The translations under genes were made by a program, and so were the position numbers. The notes beneath the pieces are model-generated. The model did not search any database and was not told the origin of the DNA. It saw only the letters and a list, made by a program, of their open reading frames with translations. From Cordylochernes scorpioides (Eukaryota > Arthropoda > Arachnida > Pseudoscorpiones > Chernetidae): a DNA stretch of 64,000 bases. Location: the NCBI GenBank assembly GCA_030710605.1, contig CP092870.1:56381532-56445531 (forward strand), written 5' to 3'. The first letter of the stretch is position 1; every line of letters starts with the position of its first letter. Positions 43,500 to 52,519 of the stretch are shown one piece after another.

Positions 43500-44334
43500 T
43501 ATTAACTAATACAAATTTATAATCTTTAACAGTTAATTAAACTTTGATTAAATAACTGATTAAAAGATTTTTTCACAAGATTTTTAAAGTGTTAAAGTAT
43601 ATAGTTCATTTTTGTTTAATCTCCAATTTCTGGGGAGGAAAATGGAAGTTAAATAAAGGTGAATTTGCACAATTAATAGCTTTATTAAACTCTTATAATT
43701 TGCCTTTTTAAAGGAATATTAAAAGATGAATAAGTGTTAAATCAGTTATTTTGATATAACTAGCTGTAAAGATTATGAAATTTAGCTTTCTTCCTTTAAC
43801 TATTTTTCCTTTCTTCCTTAATTTTCTTGTTGTTCAAAAAAATTCTGAATAAATGGTCTAAATTTGAAATGTGGGGGGACATTCCCCTCCCGCGACATGT
43901 GTCAGCCAGAAATAGATATTCACAATGGAGTACGCCGCGGCCGAGGTAGGTTTACAGTTTGAATTTGTTAACACTTGTATCTGTTATATATGTTCATTTA
44001 AATATTTCACTGAAACAACTTAATATTAACACATAAAATCCGGTTTAAAAGAGATCTATGACATAATAAAGAAGGGGTGAAATGTCGCTGGAATTTTATC
44101 TGAAGATCCCCGTTCCAGCAGATCTCTTTTTCCAATTCATTTCAATTTAAAGTCTTTTGTGTATGTCTGGTCTACCATTAGGGTTTCAAAACATAATATC
44201 CAAACTTATAACAAATGTTAATTCATACTATAGATATATTACTAAATACAACTATTTATAATCATATTATAAAATAAAAAAACCTTTAAAAATCTTTAAA
44301 AAAAAAAGGATAAAATATAAAATTATAAAAAAAA
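43500..44334 (+). other. PLE 3' UTR (plus copy) with structured element
   Basis: Inverted equivalent of 37266-38165. The structured part lies at about 44045-44135 with arms AAAAGAGATC/GATCTCTTTT and GCTGGAA/TTCCAGC. The GC-rich island reads GGAGTACGCCGCGGCCGAGG. Confidence 0.7.
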
Positions 44335-44736
44335 TATATATATATATACTAACAATCTTATCTACCTTCTTTATAAAACTCTTTTTTTTTTTTTTTCCTT
44401 ATTATTAGTTTGATTAAAAGTGCATGGTTCTGTCTTTCTCTCTTTTTTCTAACTAATATATATATTCTCTCTTCGATTATTCTATATATAGGATTAGAGT
44501 ATGTCTGAATGACGTGTAAAAGCCGATGTAATAGACGTTACTTTGTTAATTTTTATTGTTATTAATTATAAATATATAATTAACTTGAGGATGTAGTAGA
44601 AGTAAAGGATTTTTTTTTCTCTCTCTATCTACAAATTAATAACATTTTACAAATTTTATAATTTGAATTTAAATGATCATAATAGTGAAGATAATCTTAA
44701 TACAAAACTGGACTATAAAATTAAATAACTATTTAT

Positions 44737-44745
<9 letters not shown>
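44335..44745 (+). repeat. Pseudo-LTR C (3' end of the plus-strand PLE)
   Basis: Reverse complement of pseudo-LTR A, ending TTAAATAACTATTTATTATT and running directly into (AT)n at 44741-44768. Confidence 0.85.
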
Positions 44746-44770
<25 letters not shown>

Positions 44771-44771
<1 letters not shown>

Positions 44772-45060
44772 GTTTTGACCAAGGACTTGGTGGTTGTTGT
44801 GTGATGTAATCAATATATACCGTGAGATATTCATGTTCTTAGTTCTTATGATAATTCTGTAATAATATTATACAAATATATATAACAGTAGCATACAATC
44901 TCTTTTAATGAAAAACTACACTACTTAAGATTATTTAATATTATGTAGAAGAGTACATAACAAAGATAAGCAACTAATTTATACCTATACGTAATATCAT
45001 AGCAATCTGTATATATAATTCATTATGAAGAGTTTATCTTGAAACATATCTTTCATTAAA
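44771..45060 (+). repeat. Dispersed repeat H beginning TGGTTTTGACCAAGGACTTGG
   Basis: The first about 200 bp (GTTGTGTGATGTAATCAATA, GTGAGATATTCATGTT, CTCTTTTAATGAAAAACTAC) recur at 59592-59790. In both places the 5' edge is a TA/AT run carrying another insertion. Class unknown. Confidence 0.75.
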
Positions 45061-45069
45061 ACCTATTAA

Positions 45070-45650
45070 AACCTGCCCAGAAGTCCTCCTCTACGTGGGG
45101 AGAAGCAGCACAAGTAAGGGACTGTCCTGTAGGACGAAGTACGGTGTCGTGAGCCCCGAGCCGCTACGGTAACCGTGAACAGGGAACTCTGAAATGTGGC
45201 TGACTAACGGGGCAATGGTACCCCCACTTTCCATGAATGGACAAGACACCACCAACATTCTACCTGATCCTGCCCAGAAGTCCTCCTCTACGTGGAGAGA
45301 AGCAGCACAAGTAAGGGACTGCCCTGTAGTACGAAGTACGGTGTCGTGAGCCGCTACGGTAACCGTGAACAGGGAACACTGAAATGTGGCTGACTAACGG
45401 GGCAATGGTACCCTCCCTTTCCATGGAGGACAAGACACCTCCACCATCCTACCTGATCCTGTCCAGAAGTTTTTCTCTACGTGGGGAGAAGTAGCACAAG
45501 TAAGGGACTGCCCTGTAGTACGAAGTACGGTGTCGTGAGCCGCTACGGTAACCGTGAACAGGGAACTCTGAAATGTGGCTGACTAACGGGGTAATGGTAC
45601 CTCTCTCTTCCCATGGAGCAACCATGGACAAGACACCACCCACATTAAAA
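45070..45650 (+). repeat. Tandem repeat of about 190 bp, 3 units, with a conserved GC-rich core
   Basis: Units start at about 45076, 45271 and 45458 (CCAGAAGTCCTCCTCTACGTG, AGCAGCACAAGTAAGGGACTG). Each has GTACGAAGTACGGTGTCGTG, GAGCCGCTACGGTAACCGTG and CTGACTAACGGGGCAATGG. A single related copy lies at about 18905-19020. ACGGT/ACCGT and GTAC/GTAC can form small hairpins. No hammerhead core is present. Possibly a tandemly repeated 5' UTR of a retrotransposon. Confidence 0.75.
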
Positions 45651-45807
45651 CCTCCGATATTTCGACGAGGCGCCGATCTCTCCTATCTTCTTCTAGGAAC
45701 AATTCTCTAGAAACTTCTATCCGAAATATTTTACTAAAATTTTTTGATTCAAAATAAGCTCCTCATATTTTATTTTATAACTATATAATTTGAGTTTTTT
45801 AGAATTA

Positions 45808-45984
45808 CAGTTAAACCTGTCTATAGCGCCCCCTCTAAATAGCGTCTCTCTCTCTATAGCGCCCGATTCTAAATACGTAGTACGATGCAATTTACATTAA
45901 AAGTGACCTGTCTATAGCACCCCCTCTCTATAGCACTTTATTTTGGTGATTCCCAAGAGAGGACGCTATAGACATGTTTAACTG
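45808..45984. mobile_element. pogo/Tigger-type MITE, 177 bp
   Basis: CAGTTAAACCTGTCTATAG ... ACTG with TA on both sides (45806-45807 and 45985-45986). Same length as 1085-1261 and related to it in opposite orientation. Confidence 0.85.
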
Positions 45985-46057
45985 TATTTTACCATGATAA
46001 AGCACAATTTGGATTATAGAAACAAGAAAATAAGACCTAATACAAATAAATTAATAG

Positions 46058-46099
46058 TGTGTGACGTTTCGGTAACAGCATTGTTACCATCATCAGACA
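46058..46099 (-). ncRNA. Type I hammerhead ribozyme, minimal stem III
   Basis: Minus strand: TTGT, CTGATGA (46096-46090), one unpaired T, stem II GGTAACA/TGTTACC (seven pairs, loop ATGC), GAAA (46070-46067), CG, TC with the cleavage base at 46063, then ACACAC. Stem I has three good pairs (TGT/ACA). Stem III is a single A-U pair, as reported for Penelope-type hammerheads that work as dimers. Confidence 0.75.
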
Positions 46100-46151
46100 A
46101 AGGAATAAAATTATTATAAAAGTTATGTATATATATAGAAATTTATTCTTT

Positions 46152-46192
46152 TGTCTGATGATGGTAACAATGCTGTTACTGAAACATCACAC
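46152..46192 (+). ncRNA. Type I hammerhead ribozyme, minimal stem III
   Basis: TGT, CTGATGA (46155-46161), T, GGTAACA/TGTTACT with one G-U pair next to the core, GAAA (46181-46184), CA, TC (cleavage base 46188), ACAC. Same family as the minus-strand partner, with C-to-T changes in the last stem II base and in CGTC to CATC. Confidence 0.7.
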
Positions 46193-46239
46193 ACTATTTA
46201 TATATTTGGATTAGATCTTATTTTCTTGCAATTATTTTA

Positions 46240-46559
46240 CCAATATTTCAAAAAGATAATCGTCTTTGGCATTGTACGGTGTGATTCATTGGTGCCTTGA
46301 GGTAAAATTGAGAGAGAAATATTAAAATAATAAAATATTTTTACTTATTCGAAATGCAAGCATTCAAACGAAAGTACCTCTTCAAAACCGGCTTTAATCA
46401 AGTATTCTTTTCTGAAGATGAATTTCTTTATCTTTATTAAACGTAATCTCAAGCTTTCAGGTATCTCTGCCCTTATACAGGAGTACGTGGAAACATATAA
46501 GTTCTATCTATGTGAGATGACCAATGGTTTGCATACGTCTTGAGACTGAGTTGGTATCA
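46240..46559. other. No gene seen; (CA)-rich end
   Basis: Unassigned sequence ending in ACACACACAACACACACAAA, which is the tail of the minus-strand retrotransposon that follows. Confidence 0.45.
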
Positions 46560-46687
46560 CACACACAACACACACAAAAGCCTTTATTAAGGACTTACCC
46601 CATACAGATTCTCCCAATTGGGTAAGGTAATACTCATCTTGTGTTATTTACATAGAAATTGAACTGGCTTTACTCTTCATCTCAAAG
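46560..46687 (-). other. 3' UTR and simple-repeat tail of the non-LTR fragment
   Basis: Minus strand: CCAATTGGGAGAATCTGTAT, then GGGGTAAGTCCTTAATAAAG and a GTGTGTTG-type tail, parallel to the AATAAAG-TTG tails at 16.0 and 54.0 kb. Confidence 0.7.
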
Positions 46688-46985
46688 TCATTCACTTGTT
46701 GACTGGTCCTTACATAATGATGATCTAAAAAAATTATAGTAAGCTATTGCATTAGATTTGTTTGCTAATATTTTTGAAAGCAATACATAGGGTGAAGTGT
46801 TGGTACATTTAATTTGTTTATATAGGATCTTCCTCTCTGCATCAAGGGCTGTACAATTAAGCAGGTAATGGGGGAGTTCTTCAGTAATTTCCTTGTCACA
46901 CAGTGTACATATTAAGTTTTTGGCCTCAAACGTCAGACTGTTTTTTTTTTTTTTTTGAAGACTGTGACTGATTTGGTATCATGAA
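46688..46985 (-). pseudogene. C-terminus of a non-LTR retrotransposon ORF2
   Basis: Minus-strand reading to the stop at 46690-46688. It contains CTLCDKEITEELPHYLLNC, a C-x2-C...H-x4-C knuckle, followed by TALDAERKILYKQIK, typical of the end of CR1/Jockey-type ORF2. An A-run at 46941-46956 breaks the frame with the upstream part (SGTDVHDTKSVTVF). 5'-truncated. Confidence 0.75.
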
Positions 46986-46999
46986 CATCAGTTCCAGAC

Positions 47000-47224
47000 C
47001 TTTGAGTGCAGTATGTCTAAAATTTATTCAGTGGTGAGTCCAAATTTAGTCAAACGCCGATTCTCGAAGAGTCCTCATCTGGAGAGATTCCCCACTACTA
47101 TGGATTTTCTAAAGCATCCCCCCCCCCCCCCCTATCCATTAGTTCATTATTCAATCAAGTATTTTGATTTAAGACTTTATAAAAGTGGTTTTCACTTGAA
47201 AACTTGCATTTCAAATACAAGGGC
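47000..47224. other. Flank of the 144-bp array
   Basis: Mixed sequence with a C-run at 47117-47131. It may continue the minus-strand retrotransposon but no motif is visible. Confidence 0.35.
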
Positions 47225-48985
47225 CGGTCAATAGAGAGAGATATTTGAATCCCAGGTTCCTGGAACACAGAACACCAACTACCCGGGGAGTCACCAGTAT
47301 GGACTAGTGTTGAGTACTTTTACTGGTGTTTTGATTGCTGAGTTGAACCAGTTGACCAGGAATGCTGAGGTTGTACAGCTAGAGAGAGAGATATTTATAA
47401 CCCAGGGAGCACAGAACGCCAACTACCCGGGGAGTCACCAGTATGGACTGGTGTTGAGTACTTTTACTCGTGTTTTGATTGCTGAGTTGAACCAGTTGAC
47501 CAGGAATGCTGAGGTTGTACAGCTAGAGAGAGAGATATTTATAACCCAGGGAGCACAGAACACCAACTACCCGGGGAGTCACCAGTATGGACTGGTGTTG
47601 AGTACTTTTACTCGTGTTTTGATTGCTGAGTTGAACCAGTTGACCAGGAATGCTGAGGTTGTACAGCTAGAGAGAGAGATATTTATAACCCAGGGAGCAC
47701 AGAACACCAACTACCCGGGGAGTCACCAGTATGGACTAGTGTTGAGTACTTTTACTCGTGTTTTGATTGCTGAGTTGAACCAGTTGACCAGGAAGTTCCA
47801 TGCTGAGGTTGTACAGCTAGAGAGAGAGATATTTATAACCCAGGGAGCACAGAACACCAACTACCCGGGGAGTCACCAGTATGGACTAGTGTTGAGTACT
47901 TTTACTCGTGTTTTGATTGCTGAGTTGAACCAGTTGACCAGGAAGTTCCATGCTGAGGTTGTACAGCTAGAGAGAGATATTTATAACCCAGGGAGCACAG
48001 AACGCCAACTACCCGGGGAGTCACCAGTATGGACTGGTGTTGAGTACTTTTACTTGTGTTTTGATTGCTGAGTTGAACCAGTTGACCAGGAATGCTGAGG
48101 TTGTACAGCTAGAGAGAGAGATATTTATAACCCAGGGAGCACAGAACGCCAACTACCCGGGGAGTCACCAGTATGGACTAGTGTTGAGTACTTTTACTCG
48201 TGTTTTGATGGCTGAGTTGAACCAGTTGACCAGGAATGCTGAGGTTGTACAGCTAGAGAGAGAGATATTTATAACCCAGGGAGCACAGAACACCAACTAC
48301 CCGGGGAGTCACCAGTATGGACTAGTGTTGAGTACTTTTACTCGTGTTTTGATTGCTGAGTTGAACCAGTTGACCAGGAAGTTCCATGCTGAGGTTGTAC
48401 CGCTAGAGAGAGAGATATTTATAACCCAGGGAGCACAGAACACCAACTACCCGGGGAGTCACCAGTATGGACTAGTGTTGAGTACTTTTACTCGTGTTTT
48501 GATTGCTGAGTTAAACCAGTTGACCAGGAAGTCCCATGCTGAGGTTGTACAGCTAGAGAGAGAGATATTTATAACCTAGGGAGCACAGAACACCAACTAC
48601 CCGGGGAGTCACCAGTATGGACTAGTGTTGAGTACTTTTACTCGTGTTTTGATTGCTGAGTTGAACCAGTTGACCAGGAATGCTGAGGTTGTACAGCTAG
48701 AGAGAGATATATTTATAACCCAGGGAGCACAGAACACCAACTACCCGGGGAGTCACCAGTATGGACTAGTGTTGAGTACTTTTACTCGTGTTTTGATTGC
48801 TGAGTTGAACCAGTTGACCAGGAAGTTCCATGCTGAGGTTGTACAGCTAGAGAGAGATATTTATAACCCAGGGAGCACAGAACACCAACTACCCGGGGAG
48901 TCACCAGTATGGACTGGTGTTGAGTACTTTTACACGTGTTTTGATTGCTGAGTTGAACCAGTTAACCAGGAAGTTCCATGCTGAA
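47225..48985 (+). repeat. 144/150-bp tandem array, 12 units
   Basis: GCTGAGTTGAACCAGTTGAC recurs at 47337, 47481 and on to 48948. Two unit lengths occur: 144 bp, and 150 bp with an extra six bases (AAGTTCCATGCT instead of AATGCT). Both are multiples of three, so one plus-strand frame encoding a 48/50-residue unit (LSTFTRVLIAELNQLT, VVQLEREIFITQGAQN) stays open for up to 254 codons. Two units have lost AG from the AGAGAGAG run, shifting the frame, and one has a stop (TAG, about 48577). The 5' part of each unit resembles CAGGTTCCTGGA sequence that also occurs singly at 49464. Confidence 0.92.
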
Positions 48986-49069
48986 GTTGAGTCTGAAATG
49001 CTAGCCATAGATCTAGGATTGAGGTGGGTTATGTTTTTAGAAGATAGCACTATTTTGTATAGTTATTAA
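48956..49069 (+). CDS. Unique coding-like end after the array
   Basis: The last array unit reads on in frame as NQLTRKFHAEVESEMLAIDL, then GLRWVMFLEDSTILYSY and a TAA stop at 49067-49069. Outside the repeated part it looks like real protein sequence, so the array may be an expansion of a short coding exon or of the end of a retroelement ORF. I cannot name the family. Confidence 0.35.
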   Translation, partial: NQLTRKFHAEVESEMLAIDLGLRWVMFLEDSTILYSY

Positions 49070-49084
49070 TTGTGCTTTTGTAAC

Positions 49085-49230
49085 ATATAAATACCTTTGT
49101 CAGTTTTAGAGCGACAGTCCAGTAAAACGTCAAGTCAGTTTTGTACCTTATCCTGTATTGGTAATAAAAGCCTTATTTGACCACGTAGTCGTGTAGATGA
49201 ATTGAGACACAACGACACATCAAATACAAT
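49085..49230 (+). promoter_or_regulatory. TATA-box and polyadenylation signals, LTR-like
   Basis: ACATATAAATACC at about 49084, a CAGT-type start region (ACAGTCCAGTAAAACGTCAAG) about 35 bases on, and GGTAATAAAAGCC at about 49160. The order TATA, start, AATAAA within 80 bp is that of the U3-R part of an LTR. No second copy in the window. Confidence 0.35.
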
Positions 49231-49727
49231 GGATCCATTAAACATCACCAGTAAGGAGAAGAAAAAAAAATCAAGACATTCCTTTTCCAAGGATAAAATC
49301 TTGATCTCTATCTTTCATGACCAATAAGTGATGATATTGTAGCGTAGAAATCAAGTCTTTGTATATCTGGAGATGTGAAAGTATTGATTGATGACGTCAC
49401 CACGACTAGTCGACAATTATTAACCAAACTATCTACAGCTATTTATTTAAGTAACCCAGGTTCCTGGAGCGTACAATCTACAGCTAGAGAATCTACAGCA
49501 AGCAAAGAAATATTTTAAATATGATTTTACAAATACAGAGTAATATATATTTTTATAATCTGTTGAATATTTTCATTGAATAATATTAAATTAAAAAATA
49601 AATTATTTCTTCGCCACAATGTTCATGGATACTTTTCAAATAAATTCTTCTATCAATAAGGAAAGGTATTGTAAATCATTAGAAAAATTAAAAAGAGTGA
49701 TTGAAAAAAAGTCACAACTTGAAAAAA
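49231..49727. other. No gene seen
   Basis: It includes AACCCAGGTTCCTGGAGCG (49457), related to the start of the 144-bp array, and an AT-rich stretch. Unassigned. Confidence 0.4.
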
Positions 49728-49885
49728 CAAATCAAATTTCATCAGGATAATGCTAGACCTCACACGACGCACCTGCCTTTGGCGAATGATTGCAGGTTAT
49801 GGGTGGATTTTGATGCCTCACCCTGCATACAGCCCTGATCTGGCACCCTTATTTCTACTTTTTTGAAAGATTAAAAAGCATTTTT
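49728..49885 (+). pseudogene. mariner transposase fragment
   Basis: The first frame reads FHQDNARPHTTHLPLAND, with the HQDNARPH block around the second catalytic Asp of mariner transposases. After a frameshift near 49800 it reads LMPHPAYSPDLAP, the block that carries the third Asp. The rest of the protein is missing. Confidence 0.88.
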
Positions 49886-49954
49886 ATGTGTTAAATCATT
49901 TTTAAATGATGCACTTCATGTGAAGTTTCATAATGCATAATTTTCATACAATTA

Positions 49955-50375
49955 TATTGTATTATAAATATCTATATATGTACATTATTTCATCTTCAAC
50001 GCCAATGTTTACATATATTTACATATAATTCCATCCTTTTTTTAAATTCAAAAATCCTTTTTACTAAGAAACAACATTGATGTCTCATTTTCGACTTTAT
50101 TTATATTACTGGTTATCAAACTTTTCAACTTTTGAAACTCTATCTTCAGCTAACATGTGAATGTTTCTTAACGCTTAATTTTCACATAGTTTTGAACGGG
50201 AAGTATATAACAATGATTTATTTATAATTTCATTTAAAAAGACAAAGGTCGCAACTCCTATCAAAATAAACGTCAAAATCAGACGTCATCTATTGACCGT
50301 CGCCCCAAACTAGCAGACTCAAGTAGGTAACAAAGTCACAACACCAACTTGGCAAACTGAGAAGCGTCCACCTAG
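49955..50375 (-). repeat. Left arm of a 420-bp inverted pair containing a retrozyme fragment
   Basis: Pairs in reverse complement with about 52520-53015 (shared TACATTATTTCATCTTCAACG, CTAAGAAACAACATTGATGTC, TTAACGCTTAATTTTC). Its inner end (50245-50375) is a decayed minus-strand retrozyme-family segment (CGTCATCTATTGACCGTCGC, AGAAGCGTCCACCTAGA). Confidence 0.75.
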
Positions 50376-50384
50376 ACTATTTTG

Positions 50385-50760
50385 ACAATTATAATTATTT
50401 TATTGACATCTTGTCAATACATGCAAAGTGCACAGTCTGCACTATTTAAAAAAGATAATATGGATTATATACACTATGTACAATGAATATGGTGCCTCTG
50501 CCAGCGCAACAGAGTTTGGTGGAGAATCACCAGCGGGTCTCCCGCGACACCACGTATTTCACGATCTACGAAGAAGACGTAGATCGCGTACTTCGTCGCT
50601 GAGGAGATGGTGATGGCGTGGTCCTCGAGACTAACTGGAAAGATCCAGGACTACAGGTCCAGCCGATGATGAAGAACATCTCGGATGAGAGGGCGGACGT
50701 CGCTGCAGGACCTGTAGCGGTGGGCCATCGATAGGTCGATAGAGCCGCAGGCTTCTGGCT
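50385..50760 (-). repeat. Tx1/L1-like 3' tail, minus strand
   Basis: Reverse complement of the tail type at 9085-9410 (GACAATTATAATTATTTTATTG, CACGTATTTCACGATCTACG, CGTGGTCCTCGAGACTAACTG). It adjoins the retrozyme fragment. Confidence 0.65.
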
Positions 50761-51045
50761 AATCATTTACCAAAGTACTTTTACAAGTTGGCAAATACGT
50801 TGGATCAAATATGTACAGAATGAAGGTGGCTATATTGAATGATTCTAATACATAGAGGACTGTTAGAAATTCCTATATACAGAGATTCAGTTTTCTATTT
50901 TGTCAATAAAAAAGTTATTACCGATTGTACTTTTTTCATTGAACGAATCTTGCATGTTTAAAAAAGTTGAAAACAAACACTTATAAACAGTAAGAAAAAT
51001 AGTACAAAAGTGAATTTGTACTTGAATCAGGAAGATAAATTAAGA
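50761..51045. other. No gene seen
   Basis: AT-rich, unassigned. Confidence 0.45.
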
Positions 51046-51049
51046 AAAA

Positions 51050-51235
51050 AGGCATTTCCTGATCGTGCAACTAAAATTTGCTGATGGCTTACGCCACCTA
51101 TCGGAATAAATAAAACGGTATTTGGCCAATTCTGGAATAATTAAAAAATCAACGATTAGTTGATATTTATTCCGATAGGTGGCGTAAGCCATCAGTAACT
51201 TTAGTTTCACGATCAGGAAATGCCTTTTTTCTTAA
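51050..51235. mobile_element. Palindromic MITE, short form of the 29.5-32.0 kb element
   Basis: AAAGGCATTTCCTGATCGTG ... CACGATCAGGAAATGCCTTT with GCTGATGGCTTACGCCACC in both arms. It lacks the hammerhead-bearing centre. It shows the continuous sequence TATTTATTCCGATAGGTGGC that was interrupted by Helitrons in the longer copy. Confidence 0.8.
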
Positions 51236-51379
51236 CATATTGCCACGTGGAAAATTAGGGAAGACCAACTTCGGGAAGAGTCAACAATTTATTTCAGGCA
51301 AGAACAAACTATGAGTGATAAACAAAAGAGGCAAAAGAGGGAAGTGTACAGAGTATAAGAAAATATTACGATTCACTAG

Positions 51380-51960
51380 CGCGCCATCTGTTATCAAATT
51401 ACGAAACTATTTTAGACACGTAATATTCTTTTTAAAATAAAACAATTTCTGCTGCCCTTACTGCAATGGAAAAATTAAAGGGAGGGCCTAGCTCATCAGT
51501 GGTGAACCCCCCCAGCGGTTTCGCCAGTTTAATCTACCATACCGCTGTTATATTGCATTTTTGGAACTTCGTAATTCGTGCATCGTAATATAATTGTTCG
51601 AATAAAAGACACAAATCGATATTTGCGGAAGAGCGATTGCTCGAAGCATATTATATATTTATAATTATATGTAATTCTGCTGTCCTAAAAGCTTATGTCC
51701 ATAGTTCATCTAAAATACCCATTCGAAGAGTCAAGCATCAGTATCACTATAAAAGGAAGGTCCAAAAATGCAATATAACAGCGGTATGGTAGATTAAACT
51801 GGCAAAATTGCTGGGAGGGTTCACCACTGATGAGCCAGGCCCTCCCTTTTAATTTTTCCATTGCAGTGAGGGTAGTAGGAATTGTTTTATTTTAAAAAGA
51901 ATCTTGCGCGTCTAAAATAGTTTCGTAATTTGATAGGAAAATATAAACATAAAAAATGAT
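51380..51960. repeat. Family G inverted pair
   Basis: Left copy 51380-51590 and right copy 51715-51960 face each other (CATCTGTTATCAAATTACG, GGGAGGGCCTAGCTCATCAG, GCCAGTTTAATCTACCATACC; right arm inverted). About 125 bp of unique centre. Resembles a foldback or long-TIR element. Confidence 0.75.
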
Positions 51961-52185
51961 ACTCTGTTATTAAAATAAAATAAAAAAATACTTCGATACA
52001 ATATAAACAGATTTTTTAAAAATATACTTTTGTAAAACATATTTTGGGATTCACCTGTAAAATTTGAGACGGTGTAGAGAGAAGCTATTTGAAGGAATAT
52101 CGGTAAAATACATCTTTTAACCTCATATAAGATTGTGTCTAGTTTTGAGGTTTATTTTGGCTGAATGGGTCACCTTTGTCTTTAA
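51961..52185. other. AT-rich, no gene
   Basis: No feature supported. Confidence 0.45.
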
Positions 52186-52189
52186 AGAT

Positions 52190-52519
52190 CAAATTGCTCC
52201 CTGCAAAATTTCCATCTATATTTTGGCCATAGATTTTGCCTAGTCACTTTGCCAGCTAAACACCTCTTTGGCAGATTGTGAGGATTCCATTAGATCCCGT
52301 GTGGATCTCATGGAATAAATTGATAAAAAAAAAAAAACGTGGGTGGACGAGTGAGTGGGTGGAGACCCTCGATTCCCGACAGTCATGAACCGGGATTGAA
52401 TCCCGCGTTAACATTTTGTTTAATATGTGAATAAACTTCATATATTATTAATTGTTGCAAATATCATAAACTAGGTTGTTCTTGTTGAGCGGTACCTAAT
52501 ATAGTGATTTTGGAACCGA
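52190..52519 (+). mobile_element. Retrozyme fragment with tRNA-like insertion
   Basis: 52190-52320 matches the retrozyme unit before its ribozyme (TTGCCAGCTAAACACCTCTT, GATCCCGTGTGGATCTCATG, GAATAAA). It is then interrupted by sequence with a tRNA-like B box (GGGATTGAATCCCGCG, about 52391) and resumes at about 52520 with GGAATAAATTGCGCC. The insertion (about 52325-52515) may be a SINE with a degraded head. Confidence 0.55.

Larger units (their letters stand above)
36865..44745. mobile_element. Penelope-like element pair, head to head, with permuted domains
   Basis: The minus-strand copy occupies 36865-41530: pseudo-LTR B (41131-41530), GIY-YIG endonuclease (40585-39788), reverse transcriptase (to 38166), 3' UTR and pseudo-LTR A (36865-37265). 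The plus-strand copy starts at about 41585 inside the region following the endonuclease and runs through the RT, 3' UTR and pseudo-LTR C to 44745. The arms 36865-40017 and 41585-44745 are near-identical inverted repeats of about 3.15 kb. Order EN-RT, not RT-EN, places it with the Hydra/Naiad/Chlamys group of Penelope-like elements. Direct pseudo-LTRs and inverted truncated partners are known features of PLE insertions. (AT)n lies at both outer edges. Confidence 0.9.
46021..46232. mobile_element. Palindromic element carrying two divergent hammerheads
   Basis: Arms of about 75-80 bp: AAGAAAATAAGACCTAATAC on the left, ATTAGATCTTATTTTCTTGC on the right, each containing a hammerhead that points outward. 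The spacer of about 50 bp is AT-rich. No ORF. Confidence 0.8.

Noticed and set aside
44045..44135. Type II (permuted) hammerhead in the PLE 3' UTR
   Set aside because: CTGAAGA, GAAATGTC and GGGG/CCCC occur in the right permuted order, but stem I cannot form and the first stem II pair is U-U. Kept only as a structured element.
51480..51850. Hammerhead at CACTGATGAGCC in family G
   Set aside because: CTGATGA is present, but no GAAA follows at stem II distance in any copy.
52340..52410. Functional tRNA gene
   Set aside because: A B-box-like GGGATTGAATCCCGCG is visible, but acceptor and D arms cannot be paired; at most a degraded SINE head.
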